Shown piece by piece: positions 1 through 5,404 of a stretch of DNA of 6,860 nt. The stretch comes from JAABRU01 sp050180235 (lineage in GTDB: Bacteria; Desulfobacterota; Desulfobacteria; Desulfobacterales; Desulfococcaceae). Position numbers and translations under genes: made by a program. Below the pieces are notes generated by a model. The model made no database searches and was not told the origin of the DNA. It saw nothing but the letters and a program-made list of their open reading frames with translations. How positions within the stretch are numbered: the stretch's first letter is position 1; every line of letters starts with the position of its first letter. The stretch is taken from contig JBFXEJ010000178.1 in NCBI GenBank assembly GCA_050180235.1, positions 1 to 6,860 on the forward strand, written 5' to 3'.

Positions 1-740
1 AGAATATCATATTTGTCCGGATCCTCCAGACGGTGGCCCAGCATAATATGATATTCCTTCAGCATAAAATAATCATCGGAAAAACTGTTCACGCAGAACA
101 TGGGGTTTACCAGAAAATCATCAGAAACCACGGCGCTGTCCCCGAAATTGATCCGCCGTATCTCATTTACATCCGGATGCTGGACATCTGCAAAGCAGCG
201 GAACAGTTCTTTGCCGATATCTGCCAGGATTTCCGTGCGGTCATGCTCCATATCGCTGAGTTTCTTTTTGGCTGTGATGGCCTGTTCCGGTTTGTTTGCC
301 ATCTCATATTTCCGGATTACATTCCTGAACCGGTCCACAATTTCTTCATACCGGTTTTTCACTTCCTCCTGCAGCATTTTGATGACTGCGGTCTGAACCA
401 GGGTGTCAATCTGCACCTCATTTTCCCGTTTTGCCCTGTTGATGGCCTCCAGCATAATCTCCAGACACAGTTTTTTGAATTCATCCCGTGCCTGGCCAAT
501 ATCCAGATTTTCCTCTGCTGTCAGAATTTCCTCAGCATGGATCCTGCGGATAATAACCTGGAAAACAATATTCCGGAGGGCTTTGCAGAAAATTTCGCTC
601 AGCCGGACATCATGGCGGACATTGTCAATCCCTGTCCGCAGTCTTTCCAAAGAAAAACTGACAGAATACTGCTTCAGGGAAATTTTTTCCCCAGCAGGCG
701 GTGCAAAAAATTTTCTGATAAATTTCACCATCTGCATCAT
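1..740 (-). CDS. Hypothetical helical protein, N-terminal part (3' end outside window)
   Basis: An uninterrupted reading frame runs from an ATG at 740 to the left edge of the window, giving 246 residues with no stop. I do not recognise the family. The product looks soluble and mostly alpha-helical: there is no signal peptide or membrane segment, residues 85-175 are rich in Glu, Lys and Arg and resemble a helical bundle or coiled coil, and acidic and aromatic residues increase after residue 200. The N-terminus (MMQMVKFIRKFF) is basic and amphipathic. Start choice is uncertain because ATG codons lie at 740, 737 and 731, and no strong Shine-Dalgarno sits at the usual distance; a GGAG lies about 20 bases before the first ATG. 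The in-frame stop upstream is near 835, so the start cannot be much further out. It is divergent from the gene at 892, with 151 bp between them. The coding call rests on frame length and protein-like composition; no function is proposed. Confidence 0.72.
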   Translation of the reverse strand, partial: MMQMVKFIRKFFAPPAGEKISLKQYSVSFSLERLRTGIDNVRHDVRLSEIFCKALRNIVFQVIIRRIHAEEILTAEENLDIGQARDEFKKLCLEIMLEAINRAKRENEVQIDTLVQTAVIKMLQEEVKNRYEEIVDRFRNVIRKYEMANKPEQAITAKKKLSDMEHDRTEILADIGKELFRCFADVQHPDVNEIRRINFGDSAVVSDDFLVNPMFCVNSFSDDYFMLKEYHIMLGHRLEDPDKYDI

Positions 741-827
741 CACCGGGCATGTTTGCGAAGACTCCGGTAAAAAAATGTTTACAAATATTGTCTGATTATT
801 TATTATTTCACAGTTTGTGCGAATCGT

Positions 828-884
828 TTATCACTTTTTCTTGAACTGTCTATTATACGCTAGACGATTATGAATTCAAAGAGG
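828..884 (+). promoter_or_regulatory. Candidate sigma70-type promoter and ribosome binding site for the 892 gene
   Basis: TTATCA at 828-833 (four of six bases match TTGACA) and TATTAT at 851-856 (five of six match TATAAT) are separated by 17 bases. This predicts a transcript starting near 863 with a short leader. GAGG at 881-884 lies seven bases before the ATG at 892 and is a good Shine-Dalgarno. A small palindrome, GTCTA at 848-852 and TAGAC at 861-865, spans the -10 box and could be an operator, but five-base half-sites can arise by chance. The ribosome site is well supported; the promoter boxes are a by-eye match. Confidence 0.45.
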
Positions 885-891
885 TTTTTTT

Positions 892-2673
892 ATGGCAAAA
901 AAAACAACGGCAAAAAAGAAACCCGCTGCCAAAAAGAAAACGGCGGCGGAAAAGAAAACAGCGCCAAAGGGCAAATCCGGTGCAAAACCGGAAAGCAGTG
1001 CATCCGTGTCAAAGGGGGATGCCGGGAAAAAGGAAAAGACTGCCGCACCGGAAAAACTTTCTCCCAAAGACCTGCTCAGGAAGAAATTCGGGCAGTGGAA
1101 ACCGGAAACACTTTTTGCTCCCGCGCAGGATCAGACCGGTAAAGGATTTGATGCCCCGCCTTTTGGAAAGAATATCATCAGAGATATTCTTATGCGGAAA
1201 TTTGATTTTGATTTTGCGGATGTGGCCGGGGTTTCGCCCTGTGAGGAACTGATCCGCAGAAAGTTCAGGAAATGGAAACCGGAAAATCTTTTCGTCCCCG
1301 TACCGGATGCAGCTTACCTGAAAGGGTTTACCGCACCGGGCTTTGGGGATGAAATCAGCAGAAACGTGCTGATGCGCAAATTTGATTTTGATTTTGCGGA
1401 TGTGGCCTGTGTTCCGCCCCCGTCCCGTGAGGAACTGATCCGCAGAAAATTCGGGGCATGGAAAGCGGAAAAACTTTTTGTCCCCGCGGAGGATACGGTT
1501 TATCAAAAGGGATTTGCAGCACCGGGCTTTGGTGAGGGGATCAGCAGGAACGTGCTGATGCGCAAATTTGATTTTGATTTTGCAGATGAGTCTGCAAAAG
1601 CCGAGGCCGAAAGAAAAGCCGCTGAGGAGGCTGCAAAAGCCAAAGCCGAAGCCGAAAGAAAGGCGGCTGAGGCAAAGGCCGCTGCTGAAAAAGCCGAAGC
1701 CGAAAGAAAGGCCGCTGAGGAGGCTGCAAAAGCCAAAGCCGAGGCCGAAAGAAAGGCTGCTGAGGAGGCTGCAAAAGCCAAAGCCGAGGCCGAAAGAAAG
1801 GCTGCTGAGGAGGCTGCAAAAGCCAAAGCCGAGGCCGAAAGAAAAGCTGCTGAGGCAAAGGCCGCTGCTGAAAAAGCCGAGGCCGAAAGAAAGGCTGCTG
1901 AGGCAAAGGCCGCTGCTGAAAAAGCCGAGGCCGAAAGAAAAGCTGCTGAGGCAAAGGCCTCTGCTGAAAAAGCCGAGGCTGAAAGAAAGGCTGCTGAAGA
2001 GGCTGCAAAAGCCAAAGCCGAGGCCGAAAGAAAAGCCGCAAAACCTGAAGATCCTCTGGTGCGGATGATCCGGTACGGGGCAGCGGGCCTTGCTCTTCTT
2101 TTTATCCTTATTATTGCTGCGTCTTATTCAAATTCCTCCAAATATTATCTTGAGCCCACAGATATCGGAATTCAGATATGGAAGGGAAGGTTTGCGCCCC
2201 TTGGGGAAGAACTGCTTGTCACTCTGAAAGGCCGGACACCTGAGGAACCTGTCAAAGATATTTACACAAAAGAGGAAGCATTCGGCATGACCCATGCCTA
2301 TTTCATCCAGGAAGCGGATGCAATGATGAAAGATGGTTCCTATCCTCTTGAAAAGGTGAAACGTGTGCTGAAAAAGGCAGTTTCATTTGCCCCCACAGGC
2401 CAGGCCCGTGATGCGGCCAAAGAAAAACTGAACGGGATAAAGATTATGCCGTTTATGTACAAATCCGATATGGCAGCCAGCAGCGGCAATCTGAAGGACG
2501 CCCTGCGCCATCTGGAAGAAGCAGCGAAGATGAAACCGGATGCCAGACAGGCAAAACTTCTGGCAGGCAAAGCTGAAGCGATCCGGAAAATGATGGAAAC
2601 TGAAACATCCGGGCAGCCCGGCATTTCCGGAGAACCGGCAGGAAAGACTGAATCCGGAAAATCCCACAAATAA
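892..2673 (+). CDS. Lys/Ala-rich single-pass membrane protein with three RKFDFDF modules and a long helical linker
   Basis: A 593-residue protein; the start is set by GAGG seven bases upstream. I know no function for it. Domains in order: residues 1-55 form a Lys/Ala/Pro-rich tail like histone H1 or AlgP tails. Residues 60-110, 119-170 and 181-232 are three copies of a module beginning L(I/L)RRKFxxWKxExLF and ending LMRKFDFDFAD. Residues 236-383 are an almost pure Ala/Glu/Lys/Arg helix made of 15- and 16-residue units, TolA-like in composition. Residues about 394-412 form one hydrophobic membrane segment preceded by Arg and Lys. Residues 413-567 are a polar C-terminal domain whose last part looks like TPR-type helical hairpins (about 470-565), followed by a Gly/Ser/Glu-rich tail. 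The basic N-terminal side suggests it is cytoplasmic, with the C-terminal domain in the periplasm. A scaffold bridging the nucleoid or a cytoplasmic partner to the envelope is possible but is inference. It is transcribed alone and followed by a terminator. Confidence 0.9.
   Translation: MAKKTTAKKKPAAKKKTAAEKKTAPKGKSGAKPESSASVSKGDAGKKEKTAAPEKLSPKDLLRKKFGQWKPETLFAPAQDQTGKGFDAPPFGKNIIRDILMRKFDFDFADVAGVSPCEELIRRKFRKWKPENLFVPVPDAAYLKGFTAPGFGDEISRNVLMRKFDFDFADVACVPPPSREELIRRKFGAWKAEKLFVPAEDTVYQKGFAAPGFGEGISRNVLMRKFDFDFADESAKAEAERKAAEEAAKAKAEAERKAAEAKAAAEKAEAERKAAEEAAKAKAEAERKAAEEAAKAKAEAERKAAEEAAKAKAEAERKAAEAKAAAEKAEAERKAAEAKAAAEKAEAERKAAEAKASAEKAEAERKAAEEAAKAKAEAERKAAKPEDPLVRMIRYGAAGLALLFILIIAASYSNSSKYYLEPTDIGIQIWKGRFAPLGEELLVTLKGRTPEEPVKDIYTKEEAFGMTHAYFIQEADAMMKDGSYPLEKVKRVLKKAVSFAPTGQARDAAKEKLNGIKIMPFMYKSDMAASSGNLKDALRHLEEAAKMKPDARQAKLLAGKAEAIRKMMETETSGQPGISGEPAGKTESGKSHK
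1069..1587 (+). repeat. Three tandem copies of a ~51-residue 'RRKF...RKFDFDFAD' coding module
   Basis: Within the 892 gene, copies are encoded at about 1069-1221, 1246-1401 and 1432-1587. The conserved core reads (D/E)L(I/L)R(K/R)KF, Trp-Lys, Leu-Phe-(A/V)-Pro, Lys-Gly-Phe, Ala-Pro-(P/G)-Phe-Gly, then LMRKFDFDFAD. Copies 2 and 3 are closer to each other than to copy 1, which has PPFG where they have PGFG. The base sequence of the RKFDFDF block is nearly identical in all three copies. Conserved Trp and Phe positions look like a small folded or binding motif rather than low-complexity filler. Confidence 0.85.
1600..2040 (+). repeat. Tandem repeat encoding an Ala/Glu/Lys/Arg helix (mosaic of 45- and 48-bp units)
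   Basis: The region encodes nine full units and a partial one. Type a is AEAERKAAEEAAKAK (15 residues) and type b is AEAERKAAEAKAAAEK (16 residues, one copy with Ser). The order is a-b-a-a-a-b-b-b-a followed by a partial unit. Nearly identical DNA units in runs suggest recent unequal exchange or slippage. The pattern of charged residues fits either a coiled coil or a stable single alpha helix of roughly 150 residues between the repeated modules and the membrane segment. The low-complexity DNA leaves other frames open on both strands here; those are by-products. Confidence 0.9.
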
Positions 2674-2722
2674 CGATTGAAGCACAAACGGAATCTGTTC
2701 TGCTTACAAGGTCAGACAATAA

Positions 2723-2772
2723 GTGCGAATCACAGGAAAATCATCAAAACCTGTGATTCGCATTTTTTTTTG
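2723..2772 (+). terminator. Rho-independent terminator after the 892 gene
   Basis: GCGAATCACAGG at 2725-2736 pairs perfectly with CCTGTGATTCGC at 2750-2761, with a 13-base A-rich loop. The stem is extended by an A-U pair and a G-U pair and is followed by ten T at 2763-2772. It starts about 50 bases after the stop codon at 2671-2673. The T run is on the plus side only, so it serves the plus-strand gene; the converging minus-strand gene gets no comparable T run from it. Confidence 0.9.
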
Positions 2773-2820
2773 AATCCATGCTCCGCTGTAAAATTTTTTC
2801 AGGTATCTTTCTGCGGGCTG

Positions 2821-2860
2821 GCCGGGTCAGTGCGCTGCCCTGCCCACCCGGCTTTTTTTT
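2821..2860 (+). terminator. Second plus-strand terminator-like hairpin, overlapping the 3' end of the radical SAM gene
   Basis: GCCGGGT at 2821-2827 pairs with ACCCGGC at 2846-2852 over an 18-base loop, followed by eight T at 2853-2860. The shape is that of an intrinsic terminator reading on the plus strand. It lies in the last codons of the opposite-strand gene, where the same bases encode the C-terminal KKSRVGRAAH. It may be a backup terminator that stops read-through into antisense of the radical SAM gene. The loop is long, so it should be weaker than the upstream terminator. Confidence 0.55.
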
Positions 2861-4278
2861 GGTTCAAAGCTCTGCTTGGCTGCCCAGAAATCCGGGATGT
2901 GCCGAAGCATGTAAAAAATACTCCTCCGATGCTCCCATATCCGCCGTGCAAATTTTCTGTGCCATGCCTTATCCGAATAGAAGCGCTTGACATGTTCATT
3001 GTACAACTGATCCAGGGTTTCTTTGGAATCAATGCTTTTGGGAACAAAAACAAAATTAAGGCAGTTCATTTTCCGCCAGTCATTGTCCAGACGGCCTTCC
3101 TCCAAAATTGTTTTCCACACAGGCGCGCCGTAAAAAGGCGTAAACTTGGACATGTTCATGTCATCCAGTCCCAGGGACATAACAAAATCGCTGGTTTTGC
3201 GCGCGGATTCCACAGTTTCACCCGGCAGTCCCATCATGAAAAGCCCTTTGGCCCTGAGTCCTTTGGCCTGAATGCGGCGAACCGTGTCCTGAATTTCTTC
3301 CAGATACACACCCGGTTTATGGATCTTCAGCAAATCCGGATCTGCGGTTTCAATGCCCAGAGAAACCTGAAGAAAACCGGCAGATTTGAGCATTTCCAGC
3401 AGTTCATCATCCGCATGGCCCGCTCGCACTGCGCAGTTGAACTGCATCCCCAGTGGTTTGGAGATAAGCAGATCACAGAGTTCAGTGATGCGTTTCCGGT
3501 TGGCCGTAAACAGATCATCGTAAATATTGACATGCCGCACTCCGAACCGCTTTCCCAGATAACGCATATGTTCATAAATGTATTCTGCTGAATTGTAACG
3601 GTATCCCCGCCTGAAAACCGAACGGTCACAGTAGGAGCATTGGTAGGGACAGCCCCGGCTTGTCACCATTGTTGCGCCCGGAGACAGAACATAGCTGAAA
3701 AGCGGAAGATTGTAGCCTTTTGGAAATCCTCTCAGTTTTTCATAGGCCGGAAACGGCAGGCTGTCCAGATCAGGGATATTTGATCTTGGCGGATTGCAGA
3801 CAATTTCTTCCTTATCCCGCCATACCAGACCGTGAATCTTTCCCGGTTCCATGCCGGAAGCCAGTTCAGCCAGAGTCTGTTCCCCCTCTCCCATGCAGAG
3901 AAAGTCAATCTGCCCAAAATCCCTGAGCAGTTGGGAACCCATTGCTGAAATATGCACACCGCCAAACACAGTGCGGATCTGCGGACAAAGGGATTTGATC
4001 CGGCAGGCCAGATCATATCCGTCCAAAAAACCGGAAGTAGTGGCGGAAAATCCCACCAAATCAGGTTTCTGATCCAGAATCATCCGGGTATTTATGGCAT
4101 TGTCTGCCACAGCTCCGGGGCCCAGACAGTCATGGACAAAAACCTGATCTCCCTGTTTTTCCAGATATGCCGCAATGGAAATCAGTCCCAGAGGAGCCAT
4201 ACGGTTGGCTGTTGCGGTGATGTCTTTTTTACCGGGTATCCAGTTGGAGCCGGTGGGGTGTACCAGTGTGATGCGCAT
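2827..4278 (-). CDS. B12-binding-fold radical SAM protein
   Basis: A 483-residue protein of the cobalamin-binding-domain radical SAM class. Residues 1-140 form a Rossmann-like B12-binding domain: MRITLVHP first strand, an APLGLISIAAYLE helix, PDLVGFSATT, and VFGGVHISAM followed by MGEGEQTLAEL. Residues about 200-400 are the radical SAM barrel with SRGCPYQCSYCDRS; Cys210, Cys214 and Cys217 make the CxxxCxxC motif that binds the [4Fe-4S] cluster and S-adenosylmethionine. LGIETADP at 307-314 and GLFMMGLPGET at 345-355 match later conserved strands of the family. The C-terminal ~80 residues are basic and helical. The classical B12 motif DxHxxG is replaced by HDCLG (49-53), so the axial His is missing. 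The substrate cannot be read from sequence; relatives act on peptides, lipids, pigments or cofactors. It stands alone, convergent with the preceding gene, with a weak ribosome site (GGAAAC) and a palindromic element just upstream. Confidence 0.92.
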   Translation of the reverse strand: MRITLVHPTGSNWIPGKKDITATANRMAPLGLISIAAYLEKQGDQVFVHDCLGPGAVADNAINTRMILDQKPDLVGFSATTSGFLDGYDLACRIKSLCPQIRTVFGGVHISAMGSQLLRDFGQIDFLCMGEGEQTLAELASGMEPGKIHGLVWRDKEEIVCNPPRSNIPDLDSLPFPAYEKLRGFPKGYNLPLFSYVLSPGATMVTSRGCPYQCSYCDRSVFRRGYRYNSAEYIYEHMRYLGKRFGVRHVNIYDDLFTANRKRITELCDLLISKPLGMQFNCAVRAGHADDELLEMLKSAGFLQVSLGIETADPDLLKIHKPGVYLEEIQDTVRRIQAKGLRAKGLFMMGLPGETVESARKTSDFVMSLGLDDMNMSKFTPFYGAPVWKTILEEGRLDNDWRKMNCLNFVFVPKSIDSKETLDQLYNEHVKRFYSDKAWHRKFARRIWEHRRSIFYMLRHIPDFWAAKQSFEPKKSRVGRAAH

Positions 4279-4314
4279 AAGAGACTGTTTCCGTCTTTCT
4301 GTTTTGTTTTACAG

Positions 4315-4460
4315 TAATACCAAATCGCTATTGATTTTATACAATACTGTCAGTTTTTTCACCGTTCCGGGAGTGCAAAAAAACCGCTCCGCCCAATTTT
4401 TGCACTCCTCCGGATTTGCTGTTCAGCATCGTATAAAACCAATGGCGAATCGGTATAATA
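4315..4460. repeat. MITE-like inverted-repeat element E (about 146 bp)
   Basis: The outer arms, about 4316-4349 and 4424-4459, are imperfect inverted repeats; over 32 aligned bases about seven differ, and the shared core includes TTTTATAC. Inside is a second, perfect 12-bp stem, GGAGTGCAAAAA at 4370-4381 and its complement at 4397-4408. The ends are TA-rich (TAATACC at the left, GGTATAA at the right). Size, non-coding content and nested palindromes fit a non-autonomous mobile element. It lies about 37 bp upstream of the radical SAM start codon, so its end may carry or disturb that gene's promoter. Confidence 0.7.
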
Positions 4461-4594
4461 ATCTGTTTTATCTGTATTTTTATTTTACAGACTGATTTTG
4501 CGCAGCCTTTTCAGGGATCAGGAGGATATCTGCTTTTGCTGTAATTCAGGCGTAAACCGGAATGACATTGACGGGCTTTTGCGATTGGTGCTTA

Positions 4595-4731
4595 AGGTGA
4601 TTTCCATTAATGATTATACCGTTTTTCGTAGGGTGGGCACGGCTTTCTGTGCCCGCCGTTTCAGCAGGACGGCGGGCACAAAAAGCTGTGCCCACCCTAC
4701 AATGATGGTACATTTTTTCATGGAAATCGCC
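4595..4731. repeat. MITE-like element A with AGGTGATTTCCAT ends and a long GTAGGGTGGGCAC hairpin core
   Basis: The left end AGGTGATTTCCAT (4595-4607) matches the inverted right end in 12 of 13 bases (right end 4720-4732, read as AGGCGATTTCCAT). TA dinucleotides sit at 4593-4594 and 4732-4733. The core is a near-perfect 32-bp inverted repeat, 4628-4659 and 4669-4700, with two mismatches and a nine-base loop, beginning GTAGGGTGGGCAC. Transcribed, it would form a very stable hairpin. No protein is encoded. I recall GTAGGGTGGGCAC-type palindromes as a common dispersed bacterial repeat; the flanking ends are shared with the neighbouring element B. Confidence 0.78.
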
Positions 4732-4733
4732 TA

Positions 4734-4835
4734 AGGTGATTTCTGAAAATAAATATCCCGGTTCAGTTCACAGGCACAGGGCAAAAGCCGGAAGCCTGCG
4801 CTACTTTTCCGGGATATTCTTTTCTGGAAATCACC
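4734..4835. repeat. MITE-like element B (intact copy)
   Basis: The left end AGGTGATTTC (4734-4743) is a perfect inverse of GAAATCACCT (4827-4836). The inverted repeat continues, with mismatches, to a perfect AATATCCCGG (4752-4761) and CCGGGATATT (4809-4818) pair. TA occurs at 4732-4733 and 4836-4837, so the element is directly abutted to element A through one shared TA. The stretch 4744-4838 is repeated at 5302-5396 with six substitutions and no gaps. The middle contains a degenerate second hairpin. It lies 18 bp beyond the stop codon of the ywbE gene and may influence the end of that transcript. Confidence 0.8.
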
Positions 4836-4853
4836 TAATATCTGATTATCCCT

Positions 4854-5048
4854 TTATGACAGTATTTCCTTCACTCTTCCAACATCACCGCTTTCCAGCC
4901 GCACTTTGATGCCATGCGGATGCACCGGGGATTTTGTCAAAATATCTTTGACTATCCCTTCTGTCACTTTTCCGCTCCGCTGGTCTTTTTTCAATACAAT
5001 TAGAACCTGTAAACCCGGACGGATATTTTCACGTTTCATGCCGTTCAT
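4854..5048 (-). CDS. ywbE: YwbE family small protein
   Basis: A 64-residue protein starting MNGMKRENIRPGLQV and containing IVLKKDQRSGKVTEGIVKDI, the segment TKSPVHPHGIKVRLESG and the end VGRVKEI. This matches, from memory, the small YwbE family first named in Bacillus subtilis, which also begins MNG and has about 64 residues. The fold is expected to be a small beta-barrel-like domain; the molecular role is not established to my knowledge. The frame is open upstream to an ATG at 5114, adding 22 residues (MTVGHNMGYLICITPSKKEF...), but that extension does not fit the family. AAGGA ten bases before the ATG at 5048 gives a reasonable ribosome site, and GGAAGA could serve an ATG at 5039 instead. 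It stands alone between two repeat clusters. Family identification is firm; the start is likely. Confidence 0.9.
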   Translation of the reverse strand: MNGMKRENIRPGLQVLIVLKKDQRSGKVTEGIVKDILTKSPVHPHGIKVRLESGDVGRVKEILS

Positions 5049-5159
5049 TCTTCCGAATTCCTTTTTCGACGGGGTTATGCAGATTAAATAACCCATGTTA
5101 TGCCCCACCGTCATACCAGCAAACTCTGGCAGCCAGAATATATTGAAATTAATAAATTT

Positions 5160-5301
5160 TAACTGATGTTACGCAGCTTTTCGAAAAATCAGAGAGTTAT
5201 CAGCTTTCACAGTCATTCCGGCTTAAGCCTGAATCCAGTGTTTTCAGGCAGTTCCGGATACCGGCTTTCGCCGGTATGACGAAGAGGCGTAACATCAGTT
5301 A
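5160..5301. repeat. MITE-like element D with perfect 14-bp terminal inverted repeats
   Basis: AACTGATGTTACGC at 5161-5174 is a perfect inverse of GCGTAACATCAGTT at 5287-5300; counting the outer T and A the ends become TA-flanked (5160-5161 and 5300-5301). Inside are two further hairpins: GCCTGAA/TTCAGGC, and a perfect 8-bp stem ATACCGGC (5258-5265) with loop TTTC and GCCGGTAT (5270-5277). The interior resembles the 'CATTCCGGC ... GCCGGTATGACG' type of dispersed palindromic repeat. It encodes no protein. It abuts element C, whose left terminal repeat is missing exactly at this junction. Confidence 0.82.
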
Positions 5302-5394
5302 TGAAAATAAATATCCCGGTTCAGTTCACAGGCACAGGGCAAAAGCTGGAAGCTTTTGCTGCTTTTCCGGGATATTCTTTTCTTGAAATCACCT
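5302..5394. repeat. MITE-like element C (left-truncated second copy of element B)
   Basis: The 95 bases 5302-5396 match 4744-4838 with six substitutions and no gaps. The right end GAAATCACCT (5385-5394) is intact and followed by TA, but the left AGGTGATTTC is absent, replaced by the end of element D. The outer stem AATATCCCGG (5310-5319) with CCGGGATATT (5367-5376) is perfect, and an inner stem GCAAAAGC (5339-5346) with GCTTTTGC (5352-5359) is also perfect, unlike in copy B. Read on the minus strand, the outer stem is followed by a T-rich stretch (TATTTTCAT), so this element may double as a terminator for the gene ending at 5405. Confidence 0.8.
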
Positions 5395-5404
5395 AAAAAC
5401 TGAT

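Larger units (their letters stand above)
4279..4853. other. Gene-free spacer filled with palindromic elements
   Basis: No convincing coding frame occurs on either strand. The stretch holds three inverted-repeat elements (4315-4460, 4595-4731 and 4734-4835, listed separately). About 130 bp between the first and second (4461-4594) shows no clear structure. The promoter of the radical SAM gene must lie here or inside the first element. A 79-codon open frame at 4498-4734 runs through the palindromes and is not considered a gene. Confidence 0.75.
5049..5404. other. Gene-free spacer between ywbE and the secreted-protein gene
   Basis: No gene is seen. Positions 5049-5159 must contain the ywbE promoter (minus strand), but I find no convincing -35/-10 pair. 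From 5160 to 5394 the spacer is occupied end to end by elements D and C, which share the junction at 5300-5301. Element C's hairpin lies directly after the stop codon of the secreted-protein gene. Confidence 0.7.

Noticed and set aside
33..770. A 245-codon plus-strand open frame
   Set aside because: It is antisense to the minus-strand frame 1-740, which stays open to the window edge and encodes a well-balanced helical protein. The plus translation is Cys/Phe/His/Pro-rich and has no good ribosome site.
1503..2041. Long minus-strand and alternative plus frames across the Ala/Glu/Lys repeat
   Set aside because: They are Ala/Ser/Phe or Pro/Arg/Leu low-complexity translations of the tandem DNA repeat in wrong frames, nested in a well-supported gene.
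2677..3591. A 304-codon plus-strand open frame
   Set aside because: It is antisense to the radical SAM gene, whose conserved motifs confirm the minus strand; it also runs through the terminator hairpin.
4628..4700. The long GTAGGGTGGGCAC hairpin as a terminator, tRNA-like gene or integron attC site
   Set aside because: There is no T run after either arm, no tRNA elements, and no attC core sites; its position inside terminal inverted repeats fits a dispersed repeat better.
4498..4734. A 78-residue plus-strand open frame in the spacer
   Set aside because: It spans element A, including its long palindrome, and has no recognisable protein features or start signals.
5049..5114. N-terminal extension of the YwbE protein to the ATG at 5114
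   Set aside because: The extra 22 residues do not fit the family, whose members begin near MNG, and a ribosome site precedes the inner start at 5048.
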